From Axinella damicornis (Eukaryota > Porifera > Demospongiae > Axinellida > Axinellidae), in NCBI GenBank assembly GCA_963931865.1, contig OZ007506.1:17312242-17376241 (forward strand): a DNA stretch of 64,000 bases. Reading direction: 5' to 3'. Both the position numbers and the translations under genes were made by a program. The notes beneath the pieces were generated by a model, which saw only the letters and a program-made list of their open reading frames with translations, did no database searches and was not told the DNA's origin. Position 1 is the first letter of the stretch. Each line of letters starts with the position of its first letter. Positions 44,744-60,314 of the stretch are shown here, one piece after another.

Positions 44744-45164
44744 CCATCGCACATTCACACATGCACATATTCACCCACACAATGACACATACACACATGC
44801 ACATATTCACCCACACAATGACACATACACACATACGAGAAACATGCCATCGCACATTCACACATGCCCATATTCACCCACACAATGACATGCACATACA
44901 CACATACGAGAAACATCTCTCTGTTTTGATAGCAAATGGGGGAACTCACCAAGACTATTTTCAAATCACTATAATTTTTTCAGCTCTTGTTCAGGTTCCA
45001 ATTTTGTTGATTTTTTTTTAATGTGAAGACAATGCTACGTTTATGGGATGGGTAACACTGCACGGCTTTAGGATATAAACGAATTCAGGACTTCAGAGTT
45101 TATAATCACGTTCCCTGGTTCATTCACTCTGATCCAATTTGCGAGGCATAGATTTTATATGTAT

Positions 45165-45321
45165 AGGATAGATCCCTCCCTACAGGGAACTTAAGCGCCC
45201 GCGGGAAACCGAGGAAGTGCTAATTGGGTCGAGGGCGTAGCCCGAGACCCAATTAGCACTTCCGAGGTTTCCCAAGGGCGCTTAAGTCGGTTAGTTTCCT
45301 GTAGGGAGGGTCTATCTATCT
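45165..45321. mobile_element. Long hairpin MITE
   Basis: The left arm runs from GATAGATCCCTCCCTACAGG through TTAAGCGCCCGCGGGAAACC to GAGGAAGTGCTAATTGGGTC. The right arm is its near-perfect complement, ending CCTGTAGGGAGGGTCTATC. The central loop is about 15 bp. Confidence 0.85.
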
Positions 45322-46745
45322 TAGACCATACTGCTAATTAAATAAGGTGATATTAATTTAATAAGGCTAGCCTGTTGATGCACGTGCAGAGCACGGTGGC
45401 TGTGACCATATATGGGCTTTGCTGACCCGTCGCATAGCTACAGCCAATGATATTCGAGAGGATCGTCATTTTGCGTCATACTGCAGGAAAAAAAGCGCGA
45501 TACGCTCATGCTCAGTGGTGAGTAGGCTATGTAGTGGTGAGGTAGCTAGCTAGCTAGCTACATGTAGCTGGTGCCAGTTTGATCGTGTTGTTGAGTACAT
45601 CCCTGCCGGGCCATGGAAGGAGAAAGCCTGGGGGTTTAATGTGATCGACTTTGAACCTAACATCGATGACTCGGAAGATTTCAATCTCAGTAGCAGCAAA
45701 AAACAGCAAACGATTTGGATCTCCCCTATCTGCGAAAGCATTGGACCAGGCTATCAGCGATCGCATACCTGCAAAAACACGAAAAGCAACACAATGGGCA
45801 GTCAGGGTGTTTCGTGCGTGGTGTGATGCTCGAGCTGTCGATAGATATGCTGGTGGATCTGCTAGCTACCTAGATTCATAATGGAAGCTCGTCACCAAGA
45901 CAAAACCCCATGCCCCCCAGCCATCCTGATGTAGTTTGTTGCGGGAATACAACGTCACTTTCGAGAGAACGGCCAGCCATGTCTTGCGGTTTTCACCCTC
46001 GCTTTGCACAGACTCGTGGTGCTCTTGATGCGCGAATGAAGAAGCTGACGAAGGAGGGTGTAGGTACAGAGACTATGCAAGCTCAACCATTGACACCGGA
46101 ACAAGAAGAGAAACTGTGGTGCCTACGCATTTTTCGTTGTGTACTGGTTGGAGCTTCGCCATGGAATACCGTCTCTTGGTACAACTGCAAACTCTTTGGC
46201 CTTAGAGGTGGAGATGAGCACAGATCCCTAGTTTGTGAGCAGTTTGAAGTCAACTCTGATCAGCAGGGGCGGTTTCTACGATTCAGAGGACGCAACTCCA
46301 AGACTGTGTAAGGCGGCATTGAACAGCGAAAGGGTGCAGTTTAAAGATCTGCAAGATTTATGCTCGTCCAGACCTTGGGGAGAGGTGCGTTGTTGATGTG
46401 GACTAAGGTGAAAGTCAGCTGGATTTGCCGGCTGCTAATACCAACCATTCTGGCAAAGTCACTTGTGCTACTGAATTGTTCTATCCATTCTCATGTCATA
46501 TTTTGTCCTGTTTCAATAACACTCGTACTAAGTTCAGTTCATTTGATATCCGTCTTTATATCACCTCAAACATACTGGTATGTTTGCATACTAAGTGCTT
46601 GATTAAAACTTTAATTTGATTCTACTAAACTACCTGAACTAACCGGCGATTTCAAAGCCCAAGCGGGTGACTAACCTACTTAAATGCCCTGAACTAACCG
46701 GAAAAATTCAAAGGAAAAATCATTAATTATTCATGTATGGTCTAA
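45322..46745 (+). mobile_element. Degenerate Crypton-like element (DUF3504 tyrosine-recombinase relic)
   Basis: The plus-strand reading frame 45651-45881 encodes SDRIPAKTRKATQWAVRVF..WC. The frame 45910-46311 encodes LTPEQEEKLW, NTVSWYNCKLFGLRGGDEHR and FLRFRGRNSKT. A third piece in another frame (46345-46400) reads KIYARPDLGERCVVDV. This order is that of DUF3504/Crypton-type recombinase proteins. Stops and frameshifts separate the pieces, so it is inactive. TTAGACCATAC near 45321 and GTATGGTCTAA near 46737 are inverted and may mark the ends. Paralogous sequence near 39250 lacks the whole 45160-46740 block. Confidence 0.7.
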
Positions 46746-46908
46746 ATTTTATGACATCATTTACAATACACAATACAGCTATATTGGAGCAGGGATACAA
46801 TAATCAGTGCATAGGTATAATGCTAACTACAACTGTTTAGTATAAATGTAACTGTAACAGAAAAAAATCTGTGACAATGCTTTCGTCTTTCGTCAGTATG
46901 TACCACTC

Positions 46909-48810
46909 TCATGCATGCGCATGGTTATCCACTGGGAGACTACAGGATCCATAATATGTATTGGGGTGCAGCAATCGGTCTGGTAAAGGGTCTTCGACAT
47001 TTTCATTACTTCTCTTCCTCAAACATGAGGTGACCAGCTTGCGAAAGCATGAGTTCCTTTTCCAAAGAATCCTTTTCAGAACAACAAGAGTAATGTATAT
47101 GAGGGGTACCAGTATAGCAGTCACATATATAAGTTGGGATATGAAAAAGAGAGCAGAGGTACCCATTGGACCAGTCTCTACATAAACTAACACTCCTGAG
47201 TCACACGCGACGGTTAGTGCAGATATCATCACCGTATCAACATAGTTGTAAAGAGCAAACTTTTGGCTGTATGGCCTCACTGTGGCTACCAAGCAAGCAA
47301 GGACTATCAGAAGCAACGCAGCCTGTGAAGCAAAGCTAGTTCCCTCATATGCTACAGCATATAATGCGTAATGAATAATTCGAGTCATGAGATAAACTGC
47401 AGCAAAATATCGACAATCTCTAGCTCCATTCGTTCCATCTTTGAAACACCCTTGAAAGGCATCGGTAAATGTACGCAATGCTTGGTACCCACGGCCATAG
47501 GCAGACTGACATCTGCAGAGCTTCTGAAAGCATTTCGATGGAAACATCAAGAGGATGAATATGGGAAGCACATTGAAGCAAAGGAAGACGCAAACAGCAA
47601 GTATGCCGAAGGGTATGTGTTCAGAATGAAACATTTCTACACTCTGGTCATATGAAAGAACATAACTAATGATACTCCCGCTAGCATCATAAACACGTGT
47701 TGGTTTTAGGAGATCAAATGACACACTCAGGAATTTCATATAGGAAAGCAGAAGAAAGGTGGCAAAAGCATCGATAATTGAGCTTCTGACATCCCACTGT
47801 CTGCTAAGGTGAGCAAAACATTTGTGAAATGGCCTCCAAAGGAGGGCTACTAGCCTACAGCCTCGGGCATGCAACTCAACAAGGACATAAGCAACAACCA
47901 GTACCACAAGAGGGTAGGCAGCTACAGCATAGTCCAGTGCTAAAGTCTCCAGTGAAGACAAGGTAAGACAAAATGGAGGGACTAAGGTTCGAAAGAAGTC
48001 CAGGTTCCAGATGCCATACAGAGCAAATAATACTCGTGCAAATGAATTGAGTAGAGTATGTGTGACTGCAAGTCGGGTAGCACGAATCCTCTGTGGACAG
48101 GCAATTACCTGACACAAAAGAACAAAGGTAATCAGTGCTGGAGAACTAGCATTAATCCTGAAAGCAATCACCAGAAAGAGGAAAGCAGTAAGGGGGACAA
48201 ATGTTAGGGCAAAGTACCAGATCAAATTACGATTGTCCTTCGTGCATTTGATGCATTGCAAACTGTACAAATAAATGGGAGCAGCATATCCATCTTTGCA
48301 CTGGCTGCACAAGGGACCTTCCCTGTTGAGGTCATCACATACAGCCATAGTCAGGTCAGTCCGATTAGAAGTAACTACATAGAACGATCCTTTGAAGCAG
48401 GTATATATACACCTACCAGCAATGGCCCTATCTGTGATGCTATCATAAGTCACACAGAAGCACTGGAATATCAACAGCTTCTCCATATTCTGGCAGCAAG
48501 TGATCTTCCCATGTAGGTTACTGCCACACTCACACTTGGAGCTGCCCTCGTGTTTTACTGACCACGCAGGGCATGATACATTTCCGTCATCAGACTTGCG
48601 TGGGATAGTAGGATCCATACGTGTTACAGAAGATTTCTGTTCTTCATTGAGACATTGCTGTAGTGGACCAATTCTGTGTGTTCCCACCAAACCATTCTCT
48701 TCAACATTCGTCGTGCTGTTCTCCATGACGTTGGAATAAGTATCGTGCCCATGACATCCAACGCACATCAGCAGAGCCAGTAGGATTGGAACATACCCAC
48801 TTACAGCCAT
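46909..48810 (-). CDS. Cys-rich multi-pass membrane protein, array copy H (intact)
   Basis: Single exon, 633 residues from the conserved ATG at 48810. Full architecture: signal peptide, Cys-rich ectodomain, pre-TM1 C-x2-C module, about eight TMs, NVEDPLPDRLLHP tail. It shares IRATRLAVTHTLLNSFARV with copy F and YEGTSFASQAALLLIVLACL with copy G. Its own loop patch is DSGVLVYVETGPMGTSALFF. ECF-like Cys positions are unchanged, but the ectodomain has DRAIAGRCIYTC where all others have DRVIAGGCMYTC. It is the most upstream array member (minus-strand sense) and nearest to the 5' half of the host gene. Confidence 0.85.
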   Translation of the reverse strand: MAVSGYVPILLALLMCVGCHGHDTYSNVMENSTTNVEENGLVGTHRIGPLQQCLNEEQKSSVTRMDPTIPRKSDDGNVSCPAWSVKHEGSSKCECGSNLHGKITCCQNMEKLLIFQCFCVTYDSITDRAIAGRCIYTCFKGSFYVVTSNRTDLTMAVCDDLNREGPLCSQCKDGYAAPIYLYSLQCIKCTKDNRNLIWYFALTFVPLTAFLFLVIAFRINASSPALITFVLLCQVIACPQRIRATRLAVTHTLLNSFARVLFALYGIWNLDFFRTLVPPFCLTLSSLETLALDYAVAAYPLVVLVVAYVLVELHARGCRLVALLWRPFHKCFAHLSRQWDVRSSIIDAFATFLLLSYMKFLSVSFDLLKPTRVYDASGSIISYVLSYDQSVEMFHSEHIPFGILAVCVFLCFNVLPIFILLMFPSKCFQKLCRCQSAYGRGYQALRTFTDAFQGCFKDGTNGARDCRYFAAVYLMTRIIHYALYAVAYEGTSFASQAALLLIVLACLVATVRPYSQKFALYNYVDTVMISALTVACDSGVLVYVETGPMGTSALFFISQLIYVTAILVPLIYITLVVLKRILWKRNSCFRKLVTSCLRKRSNENVEDPLPDRLLHPNTYYGSCSLPVDNHAHA

Positions 48811-48905
48811 GGCTAACAACCAATTCATGCAGTGGCACAATACACTGTATGTGAACAAACTTCCACAGTTTACTTCTTCCACAGATATCCATAAAGAATG
48901 CAACT
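48811..48905 (-). promoter_or_regulatory. Conserved leader upstream of array genes (example: copy H)
   Basis: Immediately upstream of the ATG, the minus strand carries GCATTCTTTATGGATATC, a TGTGGAAGNAGTAAACTG segment, and GTACAGTGCATTGTG-like words. Very similar leaders precede copies A (17760-17870), F (35871-35965) and G (41439-41530) and the three short modules. Copies B, C and E have a diverged version. It is probably 5' UTR with or without core promoter. No TATA box could be firmly assigned. Confidence 0.45.
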
Positions 48906-49279
48906 TAAGAGCTTTTCCATATATGGAGAGAAAAACTGAGAGAAAGCATCTCAGTGTTTAGATAGTAAATGGGGGAGCTCACCAAGACTGCTTTTATGCT
49001 TATTAACACGCTTTTCAACAACCTCCATGGGAGTGTGTTGCTTCCTTCTTGCCCTTTGTCTATCAGGTCAACTCCTTATGTCAGCAGAGCCCAGACAAAA
49101 ATCAACTGACCATCGTTACAAGCAACTCCAACTCTTTCAAGCAGTCCTTTCTAGTGCTTGCTGGAACGAACTCCCCTTTGACACTTCAGGAATGGCCTTT
49201 TTGGCGACTTTCAAACATTTGATCATGCAGCTATAGACTTCCCACATTTGTTGTTTTGTTGTTGTTCTTGCCTACTGTC

Positions 49280-49791
49280 TAGGGCCTGAACGAATGGGGA
49301 ATCCCCCCATTCGAAATCCCCCCATTCGAATATTCGGTAACTAACATTCGAACAACGTTTGGTAGAATCAAGATATTACATAACGAAGATCTTGCGCAAC
49401 TATATCGGCAATTCGGTCGGTGATTAGCTTCGCACGACTGGTGGGGCACTTTGATCGGGCGATAAAAGCATCCAGAGTTGGATCGTCTTTCAATTTCGTC
49501 TTTTATTCGATGCTGTGCACTCGGTTCAGGTGGTCGTGTAAGTTGGTCATCCCTCCATGGTAAGCGTAAGTTTTGTTGCACAACTTGCACTTCACTGTCT
49601 TGTGTCCTGTTATCACACAAGCAGAGCTACCTGCATCACTATCGAGAACGCCACCAACAGCGCAGCCTCAGTCTCCGCCATCTTGGAGCTAGCTTAAGGT
49701 AGCACGTGGGGTGTGCGTTGAATAGAAATAGGTTACGTGCGAACATAATTTTGCCTTCAAACGTTCGAATGTCGGTACATTCGTTCAGGCC
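49280..49791 (-). mobile_element. Non-autonomous hAT-like element with BED zinc-finger relic
   Basis: Ends TAGGGCCTGAACGAATG (left) and CATTCGTTCAGGCCCTA (right) are perfect inverted repeats, flanked by the 8-bp duplication CTACTGTC. On the minus strand around 49602-49503 the element encodes VKCKLCNKTYAYHGGMTNL followed by HDHLNRVHS. This is a BED-type C2-H2 finger found at the N-terminus of hAT transposases. It is followed in another frame by DPTLDAFIARSKCPTSRAK and ITDRIADIV, the usual downstream hAT segment. The catalytic core is absent. Confidence 0.85.
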
Positions 49792-49989
49792 CTACTACTG
49801 TCGTTGTTGTCTTGCTATATTATTCATAGTATGGTCTCAAGATTTACATTAGCTTCTATTTAGCTAGCTATTTTCTTGTTGGCCTGTTGAAATTTGGAAG
49901 AAAAAAAACAACAAAAAAACATCCTACATAATCATTGCTATGTGAGCTTGGCTCATTTATTCAAGTTCCAATTGAGCTGGATTTTTAAT

Positions 49990-50440
49990 GTGAAATGGCC
50001 TCCAAAGGAGGGCTGCTAGCCTACAGCCTCGGGCATGCAACTCAACAAGCACATAAGCAACAACCAGTACCACAAGAGGGTAGGCAGCTACAGCATAGTC
50101 CAGTGCTAAAGTCTCCAGTGATTAGTCAAGATAGAGGGACTAAGGTTTAAATGAAGTCCAGGTTCCAGATGCCATACAGAGCAGATAATACTTGTGCAAA
50201 TGAATTACCTGCAGGATGTTCATTACAAGTAGGGCAATACCCAACTTAAAAGACAAGGTAATGGGCATTGCTGGAGGACTAGAAACAACATCACCAGAGA
50301 GAGGAAACCAGCAAGTGGATTTGGGCAGATAAAATTGTCTTTTGTGGATTTGACAAATCGTGAACTGTAAAAATACATGGGAGCAGCATATCCATATATC
50401 ATCATTGAACTGGCGCACAAGAAGTAACAACCACTTAGTT
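49990..50440 (-). pseudogene. Degenerate TM-region relic upstream of copy H
   Basis: Collinear pieces of the array TM coding region (ATGGCCTCCAAAGGAGGGCT, CACATAAGCAACAACCAG, CCAGGTTCCAGATGCCATAC) with many deletions, in the position equivalent to 36140-36500. Confidence 0.75.
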
Positions 50441-51673
50441 GCCAATTACAACAAACATGATTGCAGTTACTTCTAAAATTGTAGTGGCTTCCAAGACATA
50501 CGTAGTGTAGGATAAGTTGACTTACACTACTCGTAAAAGTAGTATAATAGTTCTCGAGGGCTGAATTACATGTCGGTACTTCTGGAAGTCGAAATTGAAG
50601 TCTTCCATACTCTGGGGCATCCCGTCTGGAATGGACCGTACAGCTGCCGTACCACTGCCAGTTCTCGGTGTGGCCCTGCCGTATAGCTTAGGCCTTGTAC
50701 TCAGGCCTTCTCACCCCAGCGTTTGTAGCTTGCCGTACTAACGCAAAGGGTTGGAAACCAAAAATGAAAATACTGTCGCCAAGCAAGCTATGGTAACGCG
50801 CATTCGCTGTGTTCATTGGTAGAGGAGTATACAATGAAATTCCAGGCATGTATGATAAAATCAGTAAATGTTACCACAGTACAAAGCTACATCACGAGTG
50901 TTGCCGTAGTATTGCTACGAGTGTGAATCCCATGAAATTTCATGGGCGTTCCTAGTCTCGTTCCCAGACCGTTTATCCAGCGCGTGTATCGCTTCCAGTA
51001 TAACTGCGTGCGATACTAAAAGTGATCCGTGCTGGGGTTGGTTGGGTCTGGGACCGAGACTTGGGCGTTCCATATTTCATGTGATACTTATATAGGTGCA
51101 TACATTTGGCTCATAAGTGGGGGCAGAGGTCAAAATAACTAACATGCGGTCATCGGTCAATTTCCGTGCATTTAGCTAAAATGACCGCACACTAATGCAC
51201 TTGTTCGGTAGGCGTGACCGATCAACATGCATGAAACAATCATCTAAGTGCATGACCCATATGACTGTACCTGGTTCGAATCTGCCAATTTCTTTTTCTC
51301 TCTTTCTTTATACATGAGTTCTAGTCAACCAAATTCTTTTTTTCCCCCAATACACATATACACACAAAACCAACATGGATTTGAATCTAGCTTGAAGAAC
51401 ACACTTTCATGCTCTTTTGATTTTTTGGGGGTGACGGGCATGATCTAGCATATTTTGTAAATGACCAATCAAAATCTAAAGTGCTAGGACATTCGACCGC
51501 TCAACACGTAATCCTTATTTCGACCTCTGGGGGGGATGGGGGTAGCAATCATGGAATTATCCATGGTTCAACTAACCCAAGCAAGTACATGAATAGCCGC
51601 CACATTTCTTTTCTTGCTGTAGCCAGTTCTACATAGCTTAAGTGCTTCACATGACATTGTATTCTGCCATCAC
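50441..51673. other. Intron sequence between the array and CFAP47 exons
   Basis: No gene recognised. It contains a hairpin element (50955-51065, arms AGTCTCGTTCCCAGACC and GGTCTGGGACCGAGACT). There is also an imperfect duplicated word set around GACCGCA and ATGACCG (51140-51230). Confidence 0.55.
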
Positions 51674-54593
<2,920 letters not shown>

Positions 54594-55548
54594 CTGAGGG
54601 GGAGTAATGGTGGTAATACAGTTGATACTCAGTATGAATTGCCATTGTCAATATTACATAATTATGCAGTATGGTACTAGTTTATGTGCACTAGAGCTAT
54701 ACAGGTATTTCCTGCCATCTTGCCCCCCCCCCCCCCCCCCCCCCAGCAATAACGAACATGAAAAAAGTATTCAGAGCTTGCACTTAGTTTTAACATAATA
54801 ACCTCCTTATTAAAAAGGTAATTAGAATTAAATAAATTTCAATTAATTTATTTTAATTTTCATAAAATATATTTCTTGAATACAACCTNNNNNNNNNNNN
54901 NNNNNNNNNNNNNNNNNNNNNNNNNNNNNNNNNNNNNNNNNNNNNNNNNNNNNNNNNNNNNNNNNNNNNNNNNNNNNNNNNNNNNNNNNNNNNNNNNNNN
55001 NNNNNNNNNNNNNNNNNNNNNNNNNNNNNNNNNNNNNNNNNNNNNNNNNNNNNNNNNNNNNNNNNNNNNNNNNNNNNNNNNNNNNNNNCATGGCAGGCGA
55101 TTTCAGTGAGCAACATAACATTGCTGCCTCATAAAATGAGACTTGAACCCACAACCATCAGCTTTCAGACCCTAAGCCTGCCAACTGAGTTATGAAAGCA
55201 GCACAGCAGGTCAGGCTCGAATCTAAAGGTTTAGCTCAAACCTTCATACTGAGGGAGAAACAAGTTAGCTCCAGGAGGTAAAGCATGCTCATCATCAAGA
55301 CAAGTACAGGTCGGTTTCGTCAATCAATACCTCTTCTCAAGTTTGTATAACTGACCTACCATCTTTCATTGGCGTGAAGCAAAGACTAGCTAGCCACTTT
55401 GTATCCAGTATTGAAACCAAAGTAGAGTCACTTACAGTACTTTAACACTTGGATAAGGATTGCGCACTAATACAACATATACGTATGACACTCTTCAAAG
55501 CAACACACTACTTCCTGACGCTCTTGCTTGCTAAACCCTCTAGCATAC
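54594..55548. other. CFAP47 intron with assembly gap; at least one exon probably missing
   Basis: Contains a C run (54723-54744), the N gap and AT-rich sequence. A tRNA-like segment at about 55122-55195 (minus strand: TAACTCAGTTGG and GGGTTCAAGTCTC) is a second SINE candidate. The phase mismatch between flanking exons implies an undetected exon, most simply inside the gap. Confidence 0.55.
54889..55088. other. Assembly gap (200 N)
   Basis: Exactly 200 N, a default-size scaffold gap, within the CFAP47-like gene. Confidence 0.98.
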
Positions 55549-57346
<1,798 letters not shown>

Positions 57347-57740
57347 CTGAAAGACGTGAGTGCATTACAGCAGTAACTGCTAGAGTTGAACTCAGTGTTA
57401 GGTAGCAACACTGCTCATGAACATCTATCCAGAAATGCATTTACCCTGCAGTCAGCTCCGCAATGGTCTATACATACATGTACATTAATGTAGAGGAACT
57501 GCACCGTGCATATACCCACTCAGGCTAGCTTTGTTCCCAGGCACTTGGGGTGCCTGGGAATGAGGCTACATGTCACTAAGCATTAGGTGGCTTGAATGAT
57601 TTGTACAAACCTTAATCCTACACTCCAGGTTTATTTACCAACACAGTGTACAATTCTGTTACATCCAAAAATTAATTGTACTCCCACCCTCCCACCCTCC
57701 CCTCCCTCCATCCCTCCATCCCTCCATCACCCCAACCCAC

Positions 57741-60005
57741 CTGTTGGTGTTGTATGGGCTCTGCCCCAGTCTCCAGGTACCGTACCCCCATGGTGAACCT
57801 CAGCTCAGAGGGGGTGACCAGCAGAGGAGACCTCAGTGCCGTAGCCAACACACGGCGGGTGGGGGTGAGGCCAAAGGAGGCAGTGGAAGGGCCTGTGCAG
57901 GGAGGAGAGGGTTACCAGTGTGTTAATGGTGGGATTAACACCAGTTGTATCTGCCATAGGTTCTACAGGGGTAAAACTTGGGGCAGGAGGGACAACTACG
58001 AATAACAGACAAAGTCACTAGTGGACACCTAACCCAAAGGACGATTGAAAACAGCTAGCCATATATGTATTATGTAGATCAAAATACAGTTCATGTAGTT
58101 GCACATACTATATAGTGTTGCCCTGCAAGGTCTGGTATACGTAACAACAGCAGCTACGTATCTCATCCCACATACCTTGCCTGACGTTGACTTTGGATGG
58201 AATGCGCGAGGGAGGCCAGGGGGACGGGGGAGGAGACGGAGGCTTCTGGCCATTCACCAACACTGGCAGATGGAAGTCATAGGCAGCCACCTGGAATTAG
58301 GAGAACCACAGAAGTTAGTTACGTTCTCTTTAGTGTGATGGTTGCAATCCCAACCACATTAATGTGTATACGTATCTTAAATTCTAAACACACACACACC
58401 TGTCAAGCAAACACTTGTTTGGTATAGTCCGGTCTTACAGTGCAGTGCAATATAGCACTGCACACAGTGGCTCTAGCAACCAAATTACACAAGGCAGACG
58501 CATGTATTGCTTAAAATGGCCATGTCATCATAAGCAGGAAAAGTTTATCGAACTAGCCTTATTCCCAGGCCTCTACACCATTGATTGCTTGGATACTGCA
58601 AGCGATCAAAAACTGGAGGTGTAGAGGCTTCGTATATCGAACTGCACGCAACACGTCTACCCTTCAAACAACTACTCAGACTACAATGTGATGTACATCG
58701 TTGGGGCAGAACTCCAGTCTACACTCCACACCAGTCTTCCCGGGTAGGATGAGGGAGTACACTCCCTGGTACTCCTCAGTGGGGAGGTCAGAGGTCACCT
58801 CACCTGGAGGGAGCAAGAGATGCTCTCAGTTGACCTTACCAGCATGTCTAGCCTCGTTCCCAGGCTCCTCCCCAGCTTTTTGCACATACGGTACAGTATG
58901 CGACAAAAAGCTGGGGAGGAGCCTGGGAACGAGGCTACATGTAGACATATACGTAGTCATTATTGACTCAATGCTTCATTGTTTGGCTGTGGTCATTGCA
59001 GTGCTCACCGTAAGGTTCTTCCTGGCTGGGTAGCACCAGAGAGAAATCACTCATGAAAGAAAGGTCGAAGGTCAACTGGGCTCGGGTAGAAGCCTATTGA
59101 AAGCACAGATCAGAACTGTAGTCTACACACAGTATAGTACAGATTTGAATGTGTATGCATGTTATATGTGTGTATGTCTGAGCACAATATTTTGCAATTG
59201 GGGTAGTTGGCTGGGGCCTCAACAGTACGTGTGGTATACCACTAAGCTGACCAGCATCTCCGGTACACATGTGCAGGAAGGAAAGTACGTCTATGAAGCC
59301 ATTCATACATACCTTATTGGTGACGGTGAAAGGGATGGTGGCTCTAGCTCCGCAGTAGACCCCTCCAAACCTGAACAGCTCCTGAAGAGTATATACGCAT
59401 TACACAGGGATTACTGGTACACAGTACGTATATGGCTAACTAAACAGCATTTCATCTAATAAAGTGAATGCTGTTAATTAAACTAATCTTTTTTTATAAA
59501 TCTGAAAGTACATTGGTACATAAGGTTCAGTAGCTAAAGTTGCTCCTATTATTACCTCAACTGATAAACAGCAGGCCGTACCACCAACCTTGTCAATGGC
59601 AATGGTGGGGTGCTCCACGGCTCCAGTCATCCTGACCCCCACCCTCCTCCCACTCCTCAGCTCAACCCCCACTCTCACATCAAACCTGTCTGCTGACTTG
59701 GGGTGGAGTACCACTTGCAGGTCAGCAGCCCCACCCACTGGGACACACCCACTCCGGGGGAACAGCTGCATCCCGGCATAGGGGGAGGGGTCCACCACCT
59801 GCAAACAAAGAGGATTTGCCCAATTGACCTTGTGAATATTACTATATATCATTCAGCTCTGTAATGATAGACAGCTCCTCACCTGGAAGTAGGCGTGGCA
59901 GTCCCCCGTGTTTTCAAGGTGCACAGTGCGTGCAGTGGTGAGGTTGAGAGGGACTGTGCCGAACAACACCCGCTTCTCTCTGAAGCAGCAAGAGGGCTGC
60001 CCAAA
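57741..60005 (-). CDS. CFAP47: CFAP47-like protein, middle Ig-repeat exons
   Basis: Seven exons: 59883-60005, 59589-59798, 59313-59381, 59009-59093, 58697-58803, 58176-58290 and 57741-57892, with consistent phases. Typical repeat text: LFGTVPLNLTTARTVHLENT, FDVRVGVELRSGRRVGVRM, ELFRFGGVYCGARATIPFTV, AQLTFDLSFMSDFSLVLP, GVYSLILPGKTGVECRLEF, VAAYDFHLPVLVNG and TPSELRFTMGVRYLETGAEP. These are beta-strand-rich ASH/MSP-like segments that act as a scaffold in ciliary proteins. A Pro/Ser-rich linker (PPSPPPSPWPPSRIP) sits within exon 58176-58290. Confidence 0.82.
58850..58940. repeat. CCTCGTTCCCAGGC hairpin MITE (best copy)
   Basis: Arms TAGCCTCGTTCCCAGGC and GCCTGGGAACGAGGCTA extend inward as CTCCTCCCCAGCTTTTTG and its complement. 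Relatives: 52158-52238, 53532-53622, 57522-57572, 58552-58636 and 62086-62182. All lie in introns of the upstream half of CFAP47. Confidence 0.9.
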
Positions 60006-60009
60006 CTGA

Positions 60010-60130
60010 GGGGACAAGGGGGAGGAGGGGGGAGAGGGAGAAGGGGGGAGGGGTAGGAGGGGGAGGGAGGGAGGGAGGAGGGGGAGGGAGGGAGGAGGGG
60101 GAGGGAGGGAGGAGGGGGAGGGAGGAGGAG
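60010..60130. repeat. GGGGGAGGGA purine-rich repeat
   Basis: Homopurine tandem repeat; on the gene strand it is the C/T tract leading to the acceptor of exon 59883-60005. Confidence 0.92.
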
Positions 60131-60314
60131 GTTATATATACCATACAGGAAATTTGATAAGCCTGAGAGGGGAACTAGGATGGCAAATGTTAGTATTATT
60201 TTATCTGCATGTGCTTCAAAGTTCAAACCAGTCAGCCAAGCAAGCCGTGGGCCTCTCTGCATACACACTCTTGTGCACATACATACAGTCCAACTGTCTA
60301 TACAAGTACATTAC

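Larger units (their letters stand above)
15713..51673 (-). other. Giant (~36 kb) CFAP47 intron hosting a nested gene array
   Basis: The exon ending at 51674 (donor AAG|GTGATG, leaving 2 nt of a codon) and the exon starting at 15712 (acceptor TTGTAG, supplying 1 nt) are phase-compatible. No other CFAP47-like exon is visible between them. Everywhere else in this gene the introns are below about 1.1 kb. All of the array lies within this interval on the same strand. The alternative is that the CFAP47 locus was split by an insertion, or misassembled, and no single transcript spans it. Confidence 0.6.
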
